This document shows positions 8,042-15,368 of a stretch of DNA of 22,428 nt, piece after piece (positions within the stretch are counted from its first letter, which is position 1; every line of letters begins with the position of its first letter). The translations under genes were made by a program, and so were the position numbers. The notes under the pieces are model-generated. The model ran no database searches and was not told the DNA's origin. It saw only the letters and a list, made by a program, of their open reading frames with translations. This DNA is from JAFGOM01 sp964605795. GTDB taxonomy: Archaea > Halobacteriota > Methanomicrobia > Methanomicrobiales > Methanospirillaceae. The DNA lies in NCBI GenBank assembly GCA_964605795.1, contig CAZSDZ010000044.1, positions 1-22,428 of the forward strand, in the 5' to 3' direction.

Positions 8042-8731
8042 TTAGCGAATTCCTTGTAGTGGTATGTACGGAGCAAAGGCTAGAACATCTCTTTTTATGG
8101 TATCCAGTCCCACCCGTTCAATAAACCGTGCTGTTCTCTCCTGTGGTTTTCCGTGGTCACGATAATACTCAAGAAGACGCCTGACGAGATCTTTCGCATC
8201 ATCGGATGAGAGATCCCGTGCAACAACATCACCGATCCGGGGTCTTCCACCTGAATTACCACCAAAGATTACCGTCCATCCCTTTGGATTTCCTACAACC
8301 CCGATATCACGAACGTAACTTTCTCCACAACATCGGGGACAGCCGGAGATTCCCATCTTTAGTTTTGCAGGAAGATTCATCCCAAGGTACATCTCCTCTA
8401 TTTCAACCCCAAACGTCAGAGAATCCTGTTTTCCATACCTGCATACTGCGGTTCCGGGACAGGCCTGAACATAATGGAGGCAGGGAGCGGTAGCCTGACC
8501 TACGGTCATCCCAAGGTCATTCCAGATAGCAGTGACATCCTTTTCTTTTATCCCGACCAGGACTATCCGCTGGCCTGATGTCATCTTGATGATAGGGATA
8601 TGGTACTTTCGTACCACTGCTACAATCTTTTCCAGATTATCAGGACTAACGATACCGGCGGGAGTTCTGGGTACGATTGCAAATGTCTCTCCATCACGCT
8701 GCAGAATGGCACCTGGTGGTTTATCTGTCAT
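8042..8731 (-). CDS. Small siroheme/4Fe-4S sulfite-reductase-like protein (Dsr-LP type)
   Basis: The start is set at the ATG at 8731, which has AAGGAG seven bases upstream; an ATG at 8749 lies before that ribosome binding site and is unlikely. The 229 residues contain an N-terminal ferrodoxin-like half-domain (TPAGIVSPDNLEKIVAVVRKY), then the cluster ligands of the nitrite/sulfite reductase family: Cys91-x5-Cys97 (CPGTAVC) followed by Cys131 to Cys135 (CPRCC) in the order expected for a siroheme-bridged 4Fe-4S centre. An intact sulfite reductase is at least twice this size, so this is one of the small dissimilatory-sulfite-reductase-like proteins reported from methanogens. Its true substrate is not settled. 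The QueG-like Fe-S gene follows directly. Confidence 0.85.
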   Translation of the reverse strand: MTDKPPGAILQRDGETFAIVPRTPAGIVSPDNLEKIVAVVRKYHIPIIKMTSGQRIVLVGIKEKDVTAIWNDLGMTVGQATAPCLHYVQACPGTAVCRYGKQDSLTFGVEIEEMYLGMNLPAKLKMGISGCPRCCGESYVRDIGVVGNPKGWTVIFGGNSGGRPRIGDVVARDLSSDDAKDLVRRLLEYYRDHGKPQERTARFIERVGLDTIKRDVLAFAPYIPLQGIR

Positions 8732-8738
8732 GGTTTTA

Positions 8739-8744
8739 CTCCTT
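8739..8744 (-). promoter_or_regulatory. Shine-Dalgarno site fixing the start of the sulfite-reductase-like gene
   Basis: AAGGAG on the minus strand, seven bases before the ATG at 8731. It overlaps the sequence just after the upstream in-frame ATG at 8749, so the shorter protein is the likely product. Confidence 0.6.
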
Positions 8745-8926
8745 ATCATAGCGACACGTATGCCGCAATATCATACAACTATCACTATCTCACAAGAAAT
8801 AGCTATCCACCTCTTATCACAGCAATTCAGGAATTTTCGTTTCTCCTGACAAAAGAAAGCAGATTGTGAGTAAGTCTGACTTGACTCCTGCCCCTTTTTA
8901 ATATGATAGTTCCAGACTATGAAAAC

Positions 8927-9361
8927 TCAAGGAGTTTTGCCTGCCTGTACCTGGCGTACAGCCCGGACCTCTTCCCGTCCGTCACCCCCGAGAGCCGATA
9001 GAATGGACTGGACATACGGTTCCTGTCGTGTCAGGCTCGGAGACACGGTCCGTTCCTGCCGGTCTCCTCTCCGGCCCATCCCGGCATAGCCCGTCGCAAT
9101 AAAGTACAGGAAATCCTCCCGACTTAAGTACCACCGGCAGTTTATCTCGAGGCGGACACTGTTTTTGGTTTGCCGGTTTGGAAACATCACCGCCCGTGTC
9201 CCGGGCAGCGGTACGGCGTCACCGCCCTTTGAGCGTGACAGGTCAATGACCAGCTGCCAGAGGGCGTCACACGCGATGTGAGAATGCGGGCAGTTCCGGC
9301 AGAACCGGTTCGTCGGGGGATATCCATCCCCCTCGTAATGCACGCAGAAATGCACATCCAT
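8927..9361 (-). CDS. Unrecognised small protein with a Cys-rich N-terminus
   Basis: The 144 residues are not a family I know. The first third holds four cysteines (residues 6, 21, 24 and 31) and several histidines in HFCVHYEGDG and RFCRNCPHSHIAC, a layout that could make one zinc or Fe-S site. The middle (LEINCRWYLSREDFLYFIATGYAG) looks like an ordered amphipathic domain, while the last 40 residues are Arg- and Gln-rich and probably disordered. Codons are clearly GC-rich compared with the surrounding AT-rich DNA, which fits either an ordinary highly biased gene or a recent arrival. No ribosome binding site is evident at the ATG at 9361. It is the last gene of the minus-strand toxin-antitoxin cluster. 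Confidence 0.55.
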   Translation of the reverse strand: MDVHFCVHYEGDGYPPTNRFCRNCPHSHIACDALWQLVIDLSRSKGGDAVPLPGTRAVMFPNRQTKNSVRLEINCRWYLSREDFLYFIATGYAGMGRRGDRQERTVSPSLTRQEPYVQSILSALGGDGREEVRAVRQVQAGKTP

Positions 9362-9534
9362 GCGGGATGTTTATCGCTGAGAGAAGAAGAGAGTACCGGT
9401 TATGGTCTGGTGATACAGTCAGGGGCGCTGCACGTGAACAAAAATGTGGATATTTTCGAGATAGTATCGAGTCAGCTACCAAACCCCCTGCTCATTATGG
9501 AAAGAGTGTAAAAATCACTTTACTCAATTGTGTG

Positions 9535-9708
9535 GTGTGCGGAGTCCTGAATATAACAACTACTTCGTAATATTTCTGACCATACATTCTGTCTTCCCCT
9601 CTCTGAGCGTTGCTTTACAGAACATGTAACTGTCTGGTTTCATAACGACCTCTGTACGCGATAGTGAATCCATTTCTTTTATTCAGGATACGAACAGGTG
9701 ATACCACC
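9535..9708 (-). pseudogene. Decayed second copy of the DUF4258-antitoxin junction
   Basis: This segment is visibly homologous to 10411-10570, the junction of the intact toxin-antitoxin pair. Read on the minus strand from 9673 it gives MDSLSRTEVVMKPDSY, then FCKATLREGKTECMVR, against MSEQSHTEADMIPDSC, then FCKGTLKEGKTEFMVR of the intact antitoxin. The first zinc-ligand cysteine has become Tyr and the frame ends at a TAG at 9560. Upstream of 9673 the match continues into the 3' end of the DUF4258 gene with the frame disrupted. The antitoxin C-terminus and most of the toxin are missing. It abuts the next relic almost exactly at 9709, so the boundary may be a recombination joint. Confidence 0.75.
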
Positions 9709-9926
9709 TCATGTATCTGCACACATTGCCTGATATTCCCGGATATCTACCTGAAAACCTGCACAGACATCTCTTTTAGCGATTGCAAAGATCTCTTCGA
9801 TGTCTGTTCATCCAGGTATTCTTCTCCACAATGAGAACAGATCTCTGCAAGTACATATCTGATGACAAACGTTGTTTCACCCCGCTCAAGGGTTGGGGTC
9901 ATCGTGCCGGGTCTGGGTTTTTCCAT
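9709..9926 (-). pseudogene. Frameshifted YgiT/MqsA-type zinc-finger antitoxin
   Basis: From the ATG at 9926 the minus strand reads MEKPRPGTMTPTLERGETTF, then EICSHCGEEYLDE, the beta-hairpin and second CxxC of YgiT-type antitoxin N-domains. The first CxxC is not present in this reading. After YLDE the frame shifts: the in-phase version stops early, while moving by one base gives DIEEIFAIAKRDV, then FQVDIREYQAMCADT and a TGA at 9709. A one-base deletion explains this. Its predecessor on the same strand stops 18 bases upstream, so the two formed a pair. The sequence differs from the intact antitoxin at 10264, so it is a separate lineage rather than a tandem copy. Confidence 0.65.
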
Positions 9927-9944
9927 GTTTACAGATAAAGCAAT

Positions 9945-10153
9945 TCATGTTCTTCTCCAAGACTGATATGTTTCACCCCGTTTTCCGGATTCATTCCTCC
10001 ACTCCATAACACAGGTGATGATCTCATCAGGATCATCAGATAACCAGGCATGTCTATCTTTGGTGTAATCTCCGGATCCCTGGTCATAAATCTGGATACA
10101 TCGTGATGCATCGATAGGTCCGAGTTTTTCCACGAGGGCATTCTATCCTTCAT
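9945..10153 (-). pseudogene. Partner gene of the frameshifted antitoxin, itself probably broken
   Basis: Two frames share this segment. The better protein-like one begins at a GTG (10133): MEKLGPIDASRCIQIYDQG, then DYTKDRHAWLSDDPDEIITC and VMEWRNESG, ending at 9945. The codons before it (ALV, then a TAG) suggest the original start was the ATG at 10153 (MKDR), now one base out of phase. AGGAGG lies 11 bases before that ATG. If translation starts at the GTG a 62-residue protein remains possible. I do not know the family; its position before a YgiT-type antitoxin suggests a toxin or a third module component. Inference only. Confidence 0.45.
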
Positions 10154-10263
10154 GCTGTATTGATCCTCCTGGTTTTTTTCTCATTGAAGATTCCATTCAT
10201 CCAGCCTGCAATTAGCATGTACCAGGTTATTGCACCTCATGGCGGTTTCGATCCGGCTTTTTT

Positions 10264-10536
10264 TTATTCCATGCACACTTCGATTGCAGCAAGAGGCCGT
10301 CCACAGACCGGACCAGCCCGTAGTTTTTCAAGTATCTCATCAATCTTCCGGGATGATTCAGGGGGAAAATATGCTTCATTGCATTGATCACAAATAAAAG
10401 CCGGAATGTCTTTGATCACAACTATTTCGTGATTTATTCTGACCATAAATTCTGTTTTCCCCTCTTTAAGTGTTCCTTTACAGAACGTGCAACTATCTGG
10501 TATCATATCGGCCTCCGTATGCGATTGTTCACTCAT
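10264..10536 (-). CDS. YgiT/MqsA-type zinc-finger antitoxin
   Basis: A 90-residue protein with paired cysteines at 16/19 (CTFC) and 49/52 (CDQC) flanking a beta-hairpin, the zinc-binding N-terminal domain of MqsA-type antitoxins. A short helix (SRKIDEILEKL) follows. The DNA-binding HTH domain of full-length MqsA (about 131 residues) is absent, as in many stand-alone YgiT-type antitoxins that accompany DUF4258 or MqsR-like toxins. Its ATG overlaps the stop of the toxin gene (ATGA), so translation is coupled. It would neutralise the toxin by direct binding. It appears intact, unlike the two relics downstream. Confidence 0.85.
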   Translation of the reverse strand: MSEQSHTEADMIPDSCTFCKGTLKEGKTEFMVRINHEIVVIKDIPAFICDQCNEAYFPPESSRKIDEILEKLRAGPVCGRPLAAIEVCME

Positions 10537-10811
10537 TCTTTTTCATCAGGATGATAGCAGGTGATTATCCTGATATGGTCTGTGCATAGTCCAATCACTA
10601 TGTGAATTGGGTTGTTGTTTATCATTGCGAGTACAAGAACTGATGGACATGGTTCATCATCCAGGTATTCTTCAATGATATCTCCATTCATTACCCCTTG
10701 TTCGAGAGAGATGCTGGTTATCCCCCGTTCAATCATCCGTTGTTTGGCATGAGATGTAATCAGGTATCTGTCTGATTGTATATAATCGGAAATTGGGTGT
10801 CTGGTATTCAT
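10533..10811 (-). CDS. DUF4258 toxin, probable ribonuclease-type partner of the zinc-finger antitoxin
   Basis: The 92 residues from the ATG at 10811 carry the DUF4258 pattern: SHAKQRMIERGIT at about 20-32, then the MNGDIIEEYLDDEP turn and the strands VLVLAMINNNPIHIVIG and IRIITCYHPD. DUF4258 belongs to the RelE/BrnT-like small toxin world, and the His/Arg pair (His21, Arg25) is the usual candidate for RNA contact. The open frame reaches back to 10865, but those 18 residues overlap the preceding gene. The ATG at 10811 follows the methyltransferase stop by one base, and GGTGGTGAG before it serves as the ribosome binding site. The antitoxin overlaps by four bases. Confidence 0.8.
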   Translation of the reverse strand: MNTRHPISDYIQSDRYLITSHAKQRMIERGITSISLEQGVMNGDIIEEYLDDEPCPSVLVLAMINNNPIHIVIGLCTDHIRIITCYHPDEKE

Positions 10812-10812
10812 C

Positions 10813-11376
10813 TCACCACCACCCGCACTTTGGCAACTTCCCTTCCCGGCACCATCTCCGTTCATCAGTCAGCCACTCTACCCGGTCTGCGATCACTTTC
10901 TCCAGATCCTTCTTTGCGATCACGTCCGCTGTTAGTACCCCCGCCTTCCGGACCGGGGTAATATTCACCCTGACCCCGTCATTGATGTCAGGGATATATG
11001 CCTGTTCCTGGGCCAGGAACCCTGCAGCATCAGAGGGGGCGGGTCTCACCCCGTCAATCGAACACCAGGAATCAAGAGGTTCTGCTTTTCCAATCTCCTC
11101 AAGTCTCTTACAGGCAAAAGCCTGCTTTGCCAGATCTTCCAGTTTCTGATCAAATACTTTCTGTCGAATATGAGAAAGAGAATAGCCATGAACGAGAGAA
11201 GAAAAAACCAGACTACAATCATAAACAAGAGCACCAATCTGATTTCGGGCACAATATGGCGACTCATCATAATATTGGGAGAAAGTGTTGATCTGAATAA
11301 TACAATTACCCTGATGTTTGTATGTTATGTTTCCCTTAAATGAGGATCGCTCTAGGTAGAGATGAAACTGACTCAA
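10813..11376 (-). pseudogene. C-terminal remnant of a PglX-like adenine-specific DNA methyltransferase
   Basis: The 187-residue frame contains only the extreme C-terminus of a large protein. From about residue 74 it reads VFDQKLEDLAKQAFACKRLE, AYIPDINDGVRVNITPVRKAG, AKKDLEKVIADRVEWLTDER and RRWCREGKLPKCGWW. I recognise this as the tail shared by BREX-type PglX and other Eco57I-like N6-adenine methyltransferases. None of the catalytic region (SAM motif, NPPY) is present. Residues 1-70 do not look like the family and may be junk read through an arbitrary ATG, so the real junction is probably near 11170. Nothing upstream to 11700 restores the rest. The stop is one base before the DUF4258 start, so the toxin pair once followed the full methyltransferase gene directly. 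Confidence 0.6.
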
Positions 11377-11714
11377 CTTCTGGATCTGGGTATAGTCCTA
11401 TCTGTAAATGACATATTCTCAAGATGAATATCATGGTAGCCTCTGGCTTATCGAAGAGATGAACAATGAAAGAATCATCGATCCACATTGCTGTCCGTGG
11501 ATTACAAACTTTTTTCGGCTGATAATTCCGGCAGCCCCGTGTAGAATCTGAACGCCAAATAATGGTGAATCCATTTGATTAGCAACTTTTCTTTAGGAGG
11601 ACATCATATCTCCATCATCATGCCCCATTTATTCCGAATATTTTAAGCACTCTACCAACAATATCAGGATAACCTGCAACACGAAAATACAAAAAAAGAA
11701 ACAAGAGGAAAATT
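11377..11714. other. Intergenic stretch upstream of the Cys-rich mini-gene
   Basis: No convincing gene. A 47-codon plus-strand frame at 11408-11551 has no ribosome binding site or recognisable motif. Around 11570-11605 there is CTTTAGGAGGACATC, a strong Shine-Dalgarno match but with no open frame behind it. This could be the wreckage of the missing methyltransferase 5' part or a former leader. Confidence 0.4.
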
Positions 11715-11852
11715 ATGCCAACCTGCAAAGACTGCATAAACTACATCGCGAAAACCCCTGACACCGGAGAATGCAAGGTTCTTGGGGACGTACCCCCTTA
11801 CCGGGACAGCGGGCGGTGCCCGGCACGCCTGTTCCGGCCACGGACAAATTAA
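11715..11852 (+). CDS. 45-residue Cys-rich protein, possible small Fe-S subunit
   Basis: Translation from the ATG at 11715 gives 45 residues: MPTCKDCINYIAKTPDTGEC, then KVLGDVPPYRDSGRCPARLF and five more. AGAGGA lies five bases before the start. Four cysteines are spaced CxxC-x12-C-x14-C (4, 7, 20, 35). The plan, with CxxC near the start, a GxC(K/N) turn and a final Arg-Cys-Pro, recalls the small HiPIP-like subunits of glycyl-radical enzymes such as benzylsuccinate synthase and hydroxyphenylacetate decarboxylase; no large subunit is nearby. It is probably a stand-alone metal-binding mini-protein. It is on the same strand as the methyltransferase at 12060, 207 bases ahead. Codons are GC-rich, as in that gene. 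Confidence 0.65.
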   Translation: MPTCKDCINYIAKTPDTGECKVLGDVPPYRDSGRCPARLFRPRTN

Positions 11853-12059
11853 CCAAAAAGCCCGGGGTGGGGAAGGAACCACGAGACCTGAATTTCTTCC
11901 CATCATTACCCCTTATAATACAAAGGGAGCCGTCACCGGGACAATTCAATTCTTAAGCTCCGGCAGATACTATCCGGTCCGTTACCCATTTCCGGTAATC
12001 CTAACCGGAAACCCTTGCTCACGAAAAACCCGGTACCTTCTCCGTAGAAGAAATACAAC

Positions 12060-12935
12060 ATGACCAATCACCTCCCGGACAAAAACGCAATCCTGCCCCC
12101 CGGCGGGGTAGCCTTCACCTCGTTTCTCACGCTTTACTGCCATGCAATCGACGCGGAATCAAAACACCCAATCCTGCATGATACAAAATCCACAGAGATT
12201 GCAGCCGCACTCGATCAGGTGCTTGCCGGATCCGAAGGTACCCTGGCCAAAAACCTCTGCTCCCGGCGGGTCAGGTCCGATCTCGTGACCCATATCGCGA
12301 TGAGGGCCAGGAAATACGACGAGTACGTGCAGAAATTCCTCGATAGGTTCCCGGAAGGGGTAGTCGTTAACATCGGTTGTGGTCTTGACTCCCGGTTTTT
12401 CCGGATCGAGAACGGGTCGGTACAGTATTACGACCTTGACCTTCCCGTGATCATGGCGATCAGGAGCCGGTTTTTTACCGACACAGATCGCTACCATTCG
12501 ATTGCTTCTTCGGTCCTTGATTTTTCATGGATGAATATCATTGAAGAACACAAAGGACCGTTCCTCTTTCTCGCAGTGGGGGTATTTATGTACCTGCCGG
12601 AGGATGATGTTAAAAAACTCGTCAGGGAGCTTGCGAAACGCTTTCCCGGGTCAGAACTGGTCTGCGAGGTGGTGAACAAGAAGTGGCTGTCCGGGATCTA
12701 CCGCCGGATCCTCGAGTTCAAGCTGAGGAGGGAACTCCACCTCGGAGATGATATCACCTACCAATCCGGTCTTGCCCACTCCCGGGAGATGGAAGAGTGG
12801 GGACCCGGTATCCGGTTCCTTGACGACTGGTCATACCTTGACTCGTACGAAGGGAGTTTCTTCTGGCCCAGATTATTCCGGCACGTGCGGTTTATCCGCT
12901 ATACCCAGTGGAGCATCCATTACCGGCTGGGATAG
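12060..12935 (+). CDS. LCMT/TcmP-family SAM-dependent O-methyltransferase
   Basis: A 291-residue soluble enzyme of the leucine carboxyl methyltransferase-like superfamily (polyketide O-methyltransferase TcmP and relatives). SAM motif I is VVNIGCGLDSRF at residues 102-113; the acidic ribose-binding motif is YYDLDLP at 123-129; residues 169-175 (LAVGVFMY) and LPEDD form motif IV and the following helix. The N-terminal RARKYDEYV segment matches the family's cap. Members methylate carboxyl or phenolic oxygens of small molecules or peptides; the substrate here is unknown. The ATG at 12060 has only a weak AGAAG before it. The Cys-rich mini-gene precedes it, and both are in GC-rich DNA flanked by AT-rich remnants. 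Confidence 0.85.
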   Translation: MTNHLPDKNAILPPGGVAFTSFLTLYCHAIDAESKHPILHDTKSTEIAAALDQVLAGSEGTLAKNLCSRRVRSDLVTHIAMRARKYDEYVQKFLDRFPEGVVVNIGCGLDSRFFRIENGSVQYYDLDLPVIMAIRSRFFTDTDRYHSIASSVLDFSWMNIIEEHKGPFLFLAVGVFMYLPEDDVKKLVRELAKRFPGSELVCEVVNKKWLSGIYRRILEFKLRRELHLGDDITYQSGLAHSREMEEWGPGIRFLDDWSYLDSYEGSFFWPRLFRHVRFIRYTQWSIHYRLG

Positions 12936-13124
12936 GATTTAAACTGGATCCCAAAGTGTTTGTACTCGGGACTCCGCACTTCCCAAACACGGCCACGGAT
13001 TTTCCGGCCGAAACCCCTTCCAGGTGATTACAGAAAAAGAGCTCCCGCTATACCTGACATTTGACACTCATTTGAATTTTTTTGTAATTTAGGGGTTATT
13101 CAACAATTATTACAAGAACTCAGG

Positions 13125-13678
13125 ATGAATATGCCTGCATGGTATAAGGCCGGGGATATCTTTCAAAAAGCCGTTTCTTCATTGAGAGATAAGACTGTAA
13201 CTTTTCAGATAGATCTCTCTTTGCTTGAGGTGTACGGGGATCCCTTGCTCGAGAAAGTTATATACAACCTTTGTGATAATGCATTGAGATACGGAGAAAA
13301 CTCCTATGAGGTAAAGCCTCAAAACCTGACTCATGAAAAACGATAATTCACAGATATTGTTTTTTTGGGATCGAGTTTTTCATGCAAAAAATAACCTGTA
13401 TTAAGACATTTTTCAGAAAGGAAGGTGATACCTGCACCTGGATCGTTGAAGATGATGGTGTCGGTATCAGAACAGAACAGAAAGAGAAGATCTTTCAGAG
13501 AGGATATGGAACCTCAAGCGGACTTGGGCTATATATTATCCGTGAGATCCTCTCGGTTACCGGCATCACCATACAGGAAACCGGGGAAGAAGGTAAAGGA
13601 GCACGCTTTGAGATCCGAATTCCAAGAGGATTCTGGCGTGAGACCCATGATACAGAAGAAGCAATAATAAACCCGTAA
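13125..13678 (+). pseudogene. Broken C-terminal half of a sensor histidine kinase
   Basis: Two frames hold the ATPase domain of a PAS-type methanogen histidine kinase. The first (13125-13346) gives LLEVYGDPLLEKVIYN and the N box LCDNALRYGE. The second (from about 13405) gives the G1 box VEDDGVGI, the G2 box GTSSGLGLYIIREIL and a normal C-terminal tail ending GFWRETHD and ten more residues, with the stop at 13676. The phosphoacceptor His region is gone: the first frame opens only about 50 bases before the ATG. Between YGE (ends 13298) and VEDDG (starts 13445) there are 146 bases, where relatives need about 55-60, and the frame changes. So it is truncated upstream and interrupted in the middle. 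Non-functional with high likelihood. Confidence 0.8.
13332..13384. repeat. Imperfect inverted repeat inside the histidine kinase remnant
   Basis: CATGAAAAACGAT (13332-13344) pairs with ATCGAGTTTTTCATG (13370-13384), 13 paired positions with a two-base bulge around a 25-base AT-rich loop. It lies in the extra 85-90 bases that separate the two kinase frames, as expected for a small inserted hairpin element or a decayed miniature transposon. No target duplication was established. Confidence 0.5.
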
Positions 13679-13942
13679 CTGGTACCAATCCCAAAAATTC
13701 CTGATACGATCTGAAACATTTTCCCGCCCGGGAAGAGAATGCAATCCGGTACAAAGACCGATCGAAAGGATCACTTTTCTTTCATCCGGTAAGACATGAC
13801 ATAAAAGAGAGAACTGCCAGATAGAGAGACTCTCTTTTCATGGGTGTTTCCTGCAATGAAAATCCGGATGAATGAGAATTTTAAAATTTAGATTCCGGAT
13901 TTATCGGCTAAATAAACAGGAGATATCATTTGAGATATCAAA

Positions 13943-14593
13943 TCAGGTAATCAGAGGCCGCTGCCCTGATATCATGTACCTGACCATCTCTGCAATATTA
14001 CAGGCCTGATCACCACACCGCTCGAGCAGCCGTGCAATAATAAGATACGATGCACCCACCGGGATCATCTCCCGTTCTTTTACCATCCACCTGATAGTCT
14101 CTTCAACGACGATCTCATAGAGTGAATCCACGATATCATCTCGTTTGTACATCTCAAGGATGAGATCGCACTCCTCCATCCGGTATGCAGTAATACAGTC
14201 AGCGATCATGAAGGTAACCGCTTCTCCCATATTAGGGATGCTCTTTTCGAATGACCGGTGATCAACATCAGGGAAATTGATTATCATCTTGGCGATATCC
14301 TTTCCCATCCTGCCAATCCGTTCAAAATTATAGATTAAGCGGATAGAGCAGACCATTTTTCGCATATCCTTTGCCACCGGCTGGTAAAGGGCAATAAACC
14401 GGAACATATCCTCCTCGAGTGCCTGGTACTGTTCCGTTAATGAAGGATTCTTCTGGATAACAGAAAGAGCCTGCTGTTTGTCATTCTCTTCCAGGGCTGT
14501 CAGTGACTCAGTCAGCATCACCAGTGCATACTCGCCCATCTCTGAAACAGACGAGTGAATCGCTGCCATCTCAGTCCGCATTTTGTCATGCAT
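13943..14593 (-). CDS. phoU: PhoU phosphate-uptake accessory protein
   Basis: A 216-residue all-helical protein with two PhoU repeats. The metal-binding E/D-rich signatures appear as FERIGRMGKDI at about 90-100 and LERCGDQACNIAE at about 190-202. PhoU binds PstB and the sensor side of the Pst transporter and restrains phosphate uptake when phosphate is ample. It is the last gene of the pstCA-pstB-phoU run: the start lies 12 bases behind pstB with a GGGGGA ribosome binding site. There is no PhoR/PhoB gene next to it. In archaea the regulatory output may pass through the AbrB-PhoU protein at 17545, which shares this fold. Confidence 0.95.
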   Translation of the reverse strand: MHDKMRTEMAAIHSSVSEMGEYALVMLTESLTALEENDKQQALSVIQKNPSLTEQYQALEEDMFRFIALYQPVAKDMRKMVCSIRLIYNFERIGRMGKDIAKMIINFPDVDHRSFEKSIPNMGEAVTFMIADCITAYRMEECDLILEMYKRDDIVDSLYEIVVEETIRWMVKEREMIPVGASYLIIARLLERCGDQACNIAEMVRYMISGQRPLIT

Positions 14594-14605
14594 ATATATT
14601 CCCCC

Positions 14606-15367
14606 TTATCCAAATCGTCCCGTGATATAGTTTTCAGTCAGTTCCATGGTGGGATTCTCAAATATCTGACTGGTATCTCCGTACTCAATCAGCTCGCCAA
14701 GATACATAAAGGCAGTATAATCACTCACCCGTGATGCCTGTGACATGCTGTGGGTTACGATAATGACGCAGTAATCCCGTTTTAAAACGTCTATTAAGTC
14801 TTCTATCTTTGCGGTTGCTATCGGATCAAGTGCACTGCATGGTTCATCCATCAGGATTATCTCAGGGTTGACTGCAAGGGTCCGGGCGATACAGAGCCTC
14901 TGCTGCTGACCACCTGACAATCCGAGGGCAGAATCAGAAAGCCTGTCACAGACCTCGTCCCAGAGGGCTGCTTTTGTGAGGGAGTCTTTGACGATCTCAT
15001 CAAGCGTACACGTATCCCTGATGCCATGGACACGCGGTCCGAAGGCAACATTCTCATAGATAGATTTGGGAAACGGGTTTGGTTTCTGAAAAACCATCCC
15101 GATCTTCATCCTGATATCGACCGGATCACAGTCAGGCCCATAGAGTTCCCGGCCGTGGTATGAGATGGAGCCGGTAATAGTGCAGGGATCCACGAGATCG
15201 TTCATCCGGTTAAAGCAGCGGATAAGGGTTGATTTTCCGCATCCTGAAGGACCGATAAATGCAGTGGTCTTTTTATCAGGTAATTCCATCGAGATATCCT
15301 TTAATGCATGGTTTGGCCCGTACCAGAGGTTGAGGTTTTTTGTGACGAGAATTGGATCAGATAACAT
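14606..15367 (-). CDS. pstB: Phosphate ABC transporter ATP-binding subunit PstB
   Basis: A 253-residue ABC ATPase that powers phosphate import. Walker A is GPSGCGKST (39-47), the Q-loop is MVFQKPNPFP (91-100, typical of PstB), the signature is LSGGQQQR (150-157), Walker B is ILMDEPCSALD (171-181) and the switch His sits in VTHSMSQA. The length is normal. Its ATG starts one base after the pstC-pstA stop codon, so translation is coupled to the permease. The protein should bind the two halves of the fused permease as a homodimer. Confidence 0.97.
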   Translation of the reverse strand: MLSDPILVTKNLNLWYGPNHALKDISMELPDKKTTAFIGPSGCGKSTLIRCFNRMNDLVDPCTITGSISYHGRELYGPDCDPVDIRMKIGMVFQKPNPFPKSIYENVAFGPRVHGIRDTCTLDEIVKDSLTKAALWDEVCDRLSDSALGLSGGQQQRLCIARTLAVNPEIILMDEPCSALDPIATAKIEDLIDVLKRDYCVIIVTHSMSQASRVSDYTAFMYLGELIEYGDTSQIFENPTMELTENYITGRFG

Positions 15368-15368
15368 G

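Noticed and set aside
8732..8749. ATG at 8749 as start of the sulfite-reductase-like gene
   Set aside because: The only Shine-Dalgarno sequence, AAGGAG at 8739-8744, lies downstream of this ATG and fits the ATG at 8731.
9367..9570. 67-codon plus-strand frame after the Cys-rich gene
   Set aside because: Arg/Lys scatter without a motif; it runs into the decayed antitoxin copy on the other strand.
9929..10153. 74-codon frame MKDRMPSWKN and onward
   Set aside because: Met-rich, low-complexity reading; the overlapping frame at 9945-10133 looks far more like a real protein, so only the first four codons may be original.
11408..11551. 47-codon plus-strand frame
   Set aside because: No ribosome binding site, no recognisable motif and no conserved neighbour; such a frame is expected by chance.
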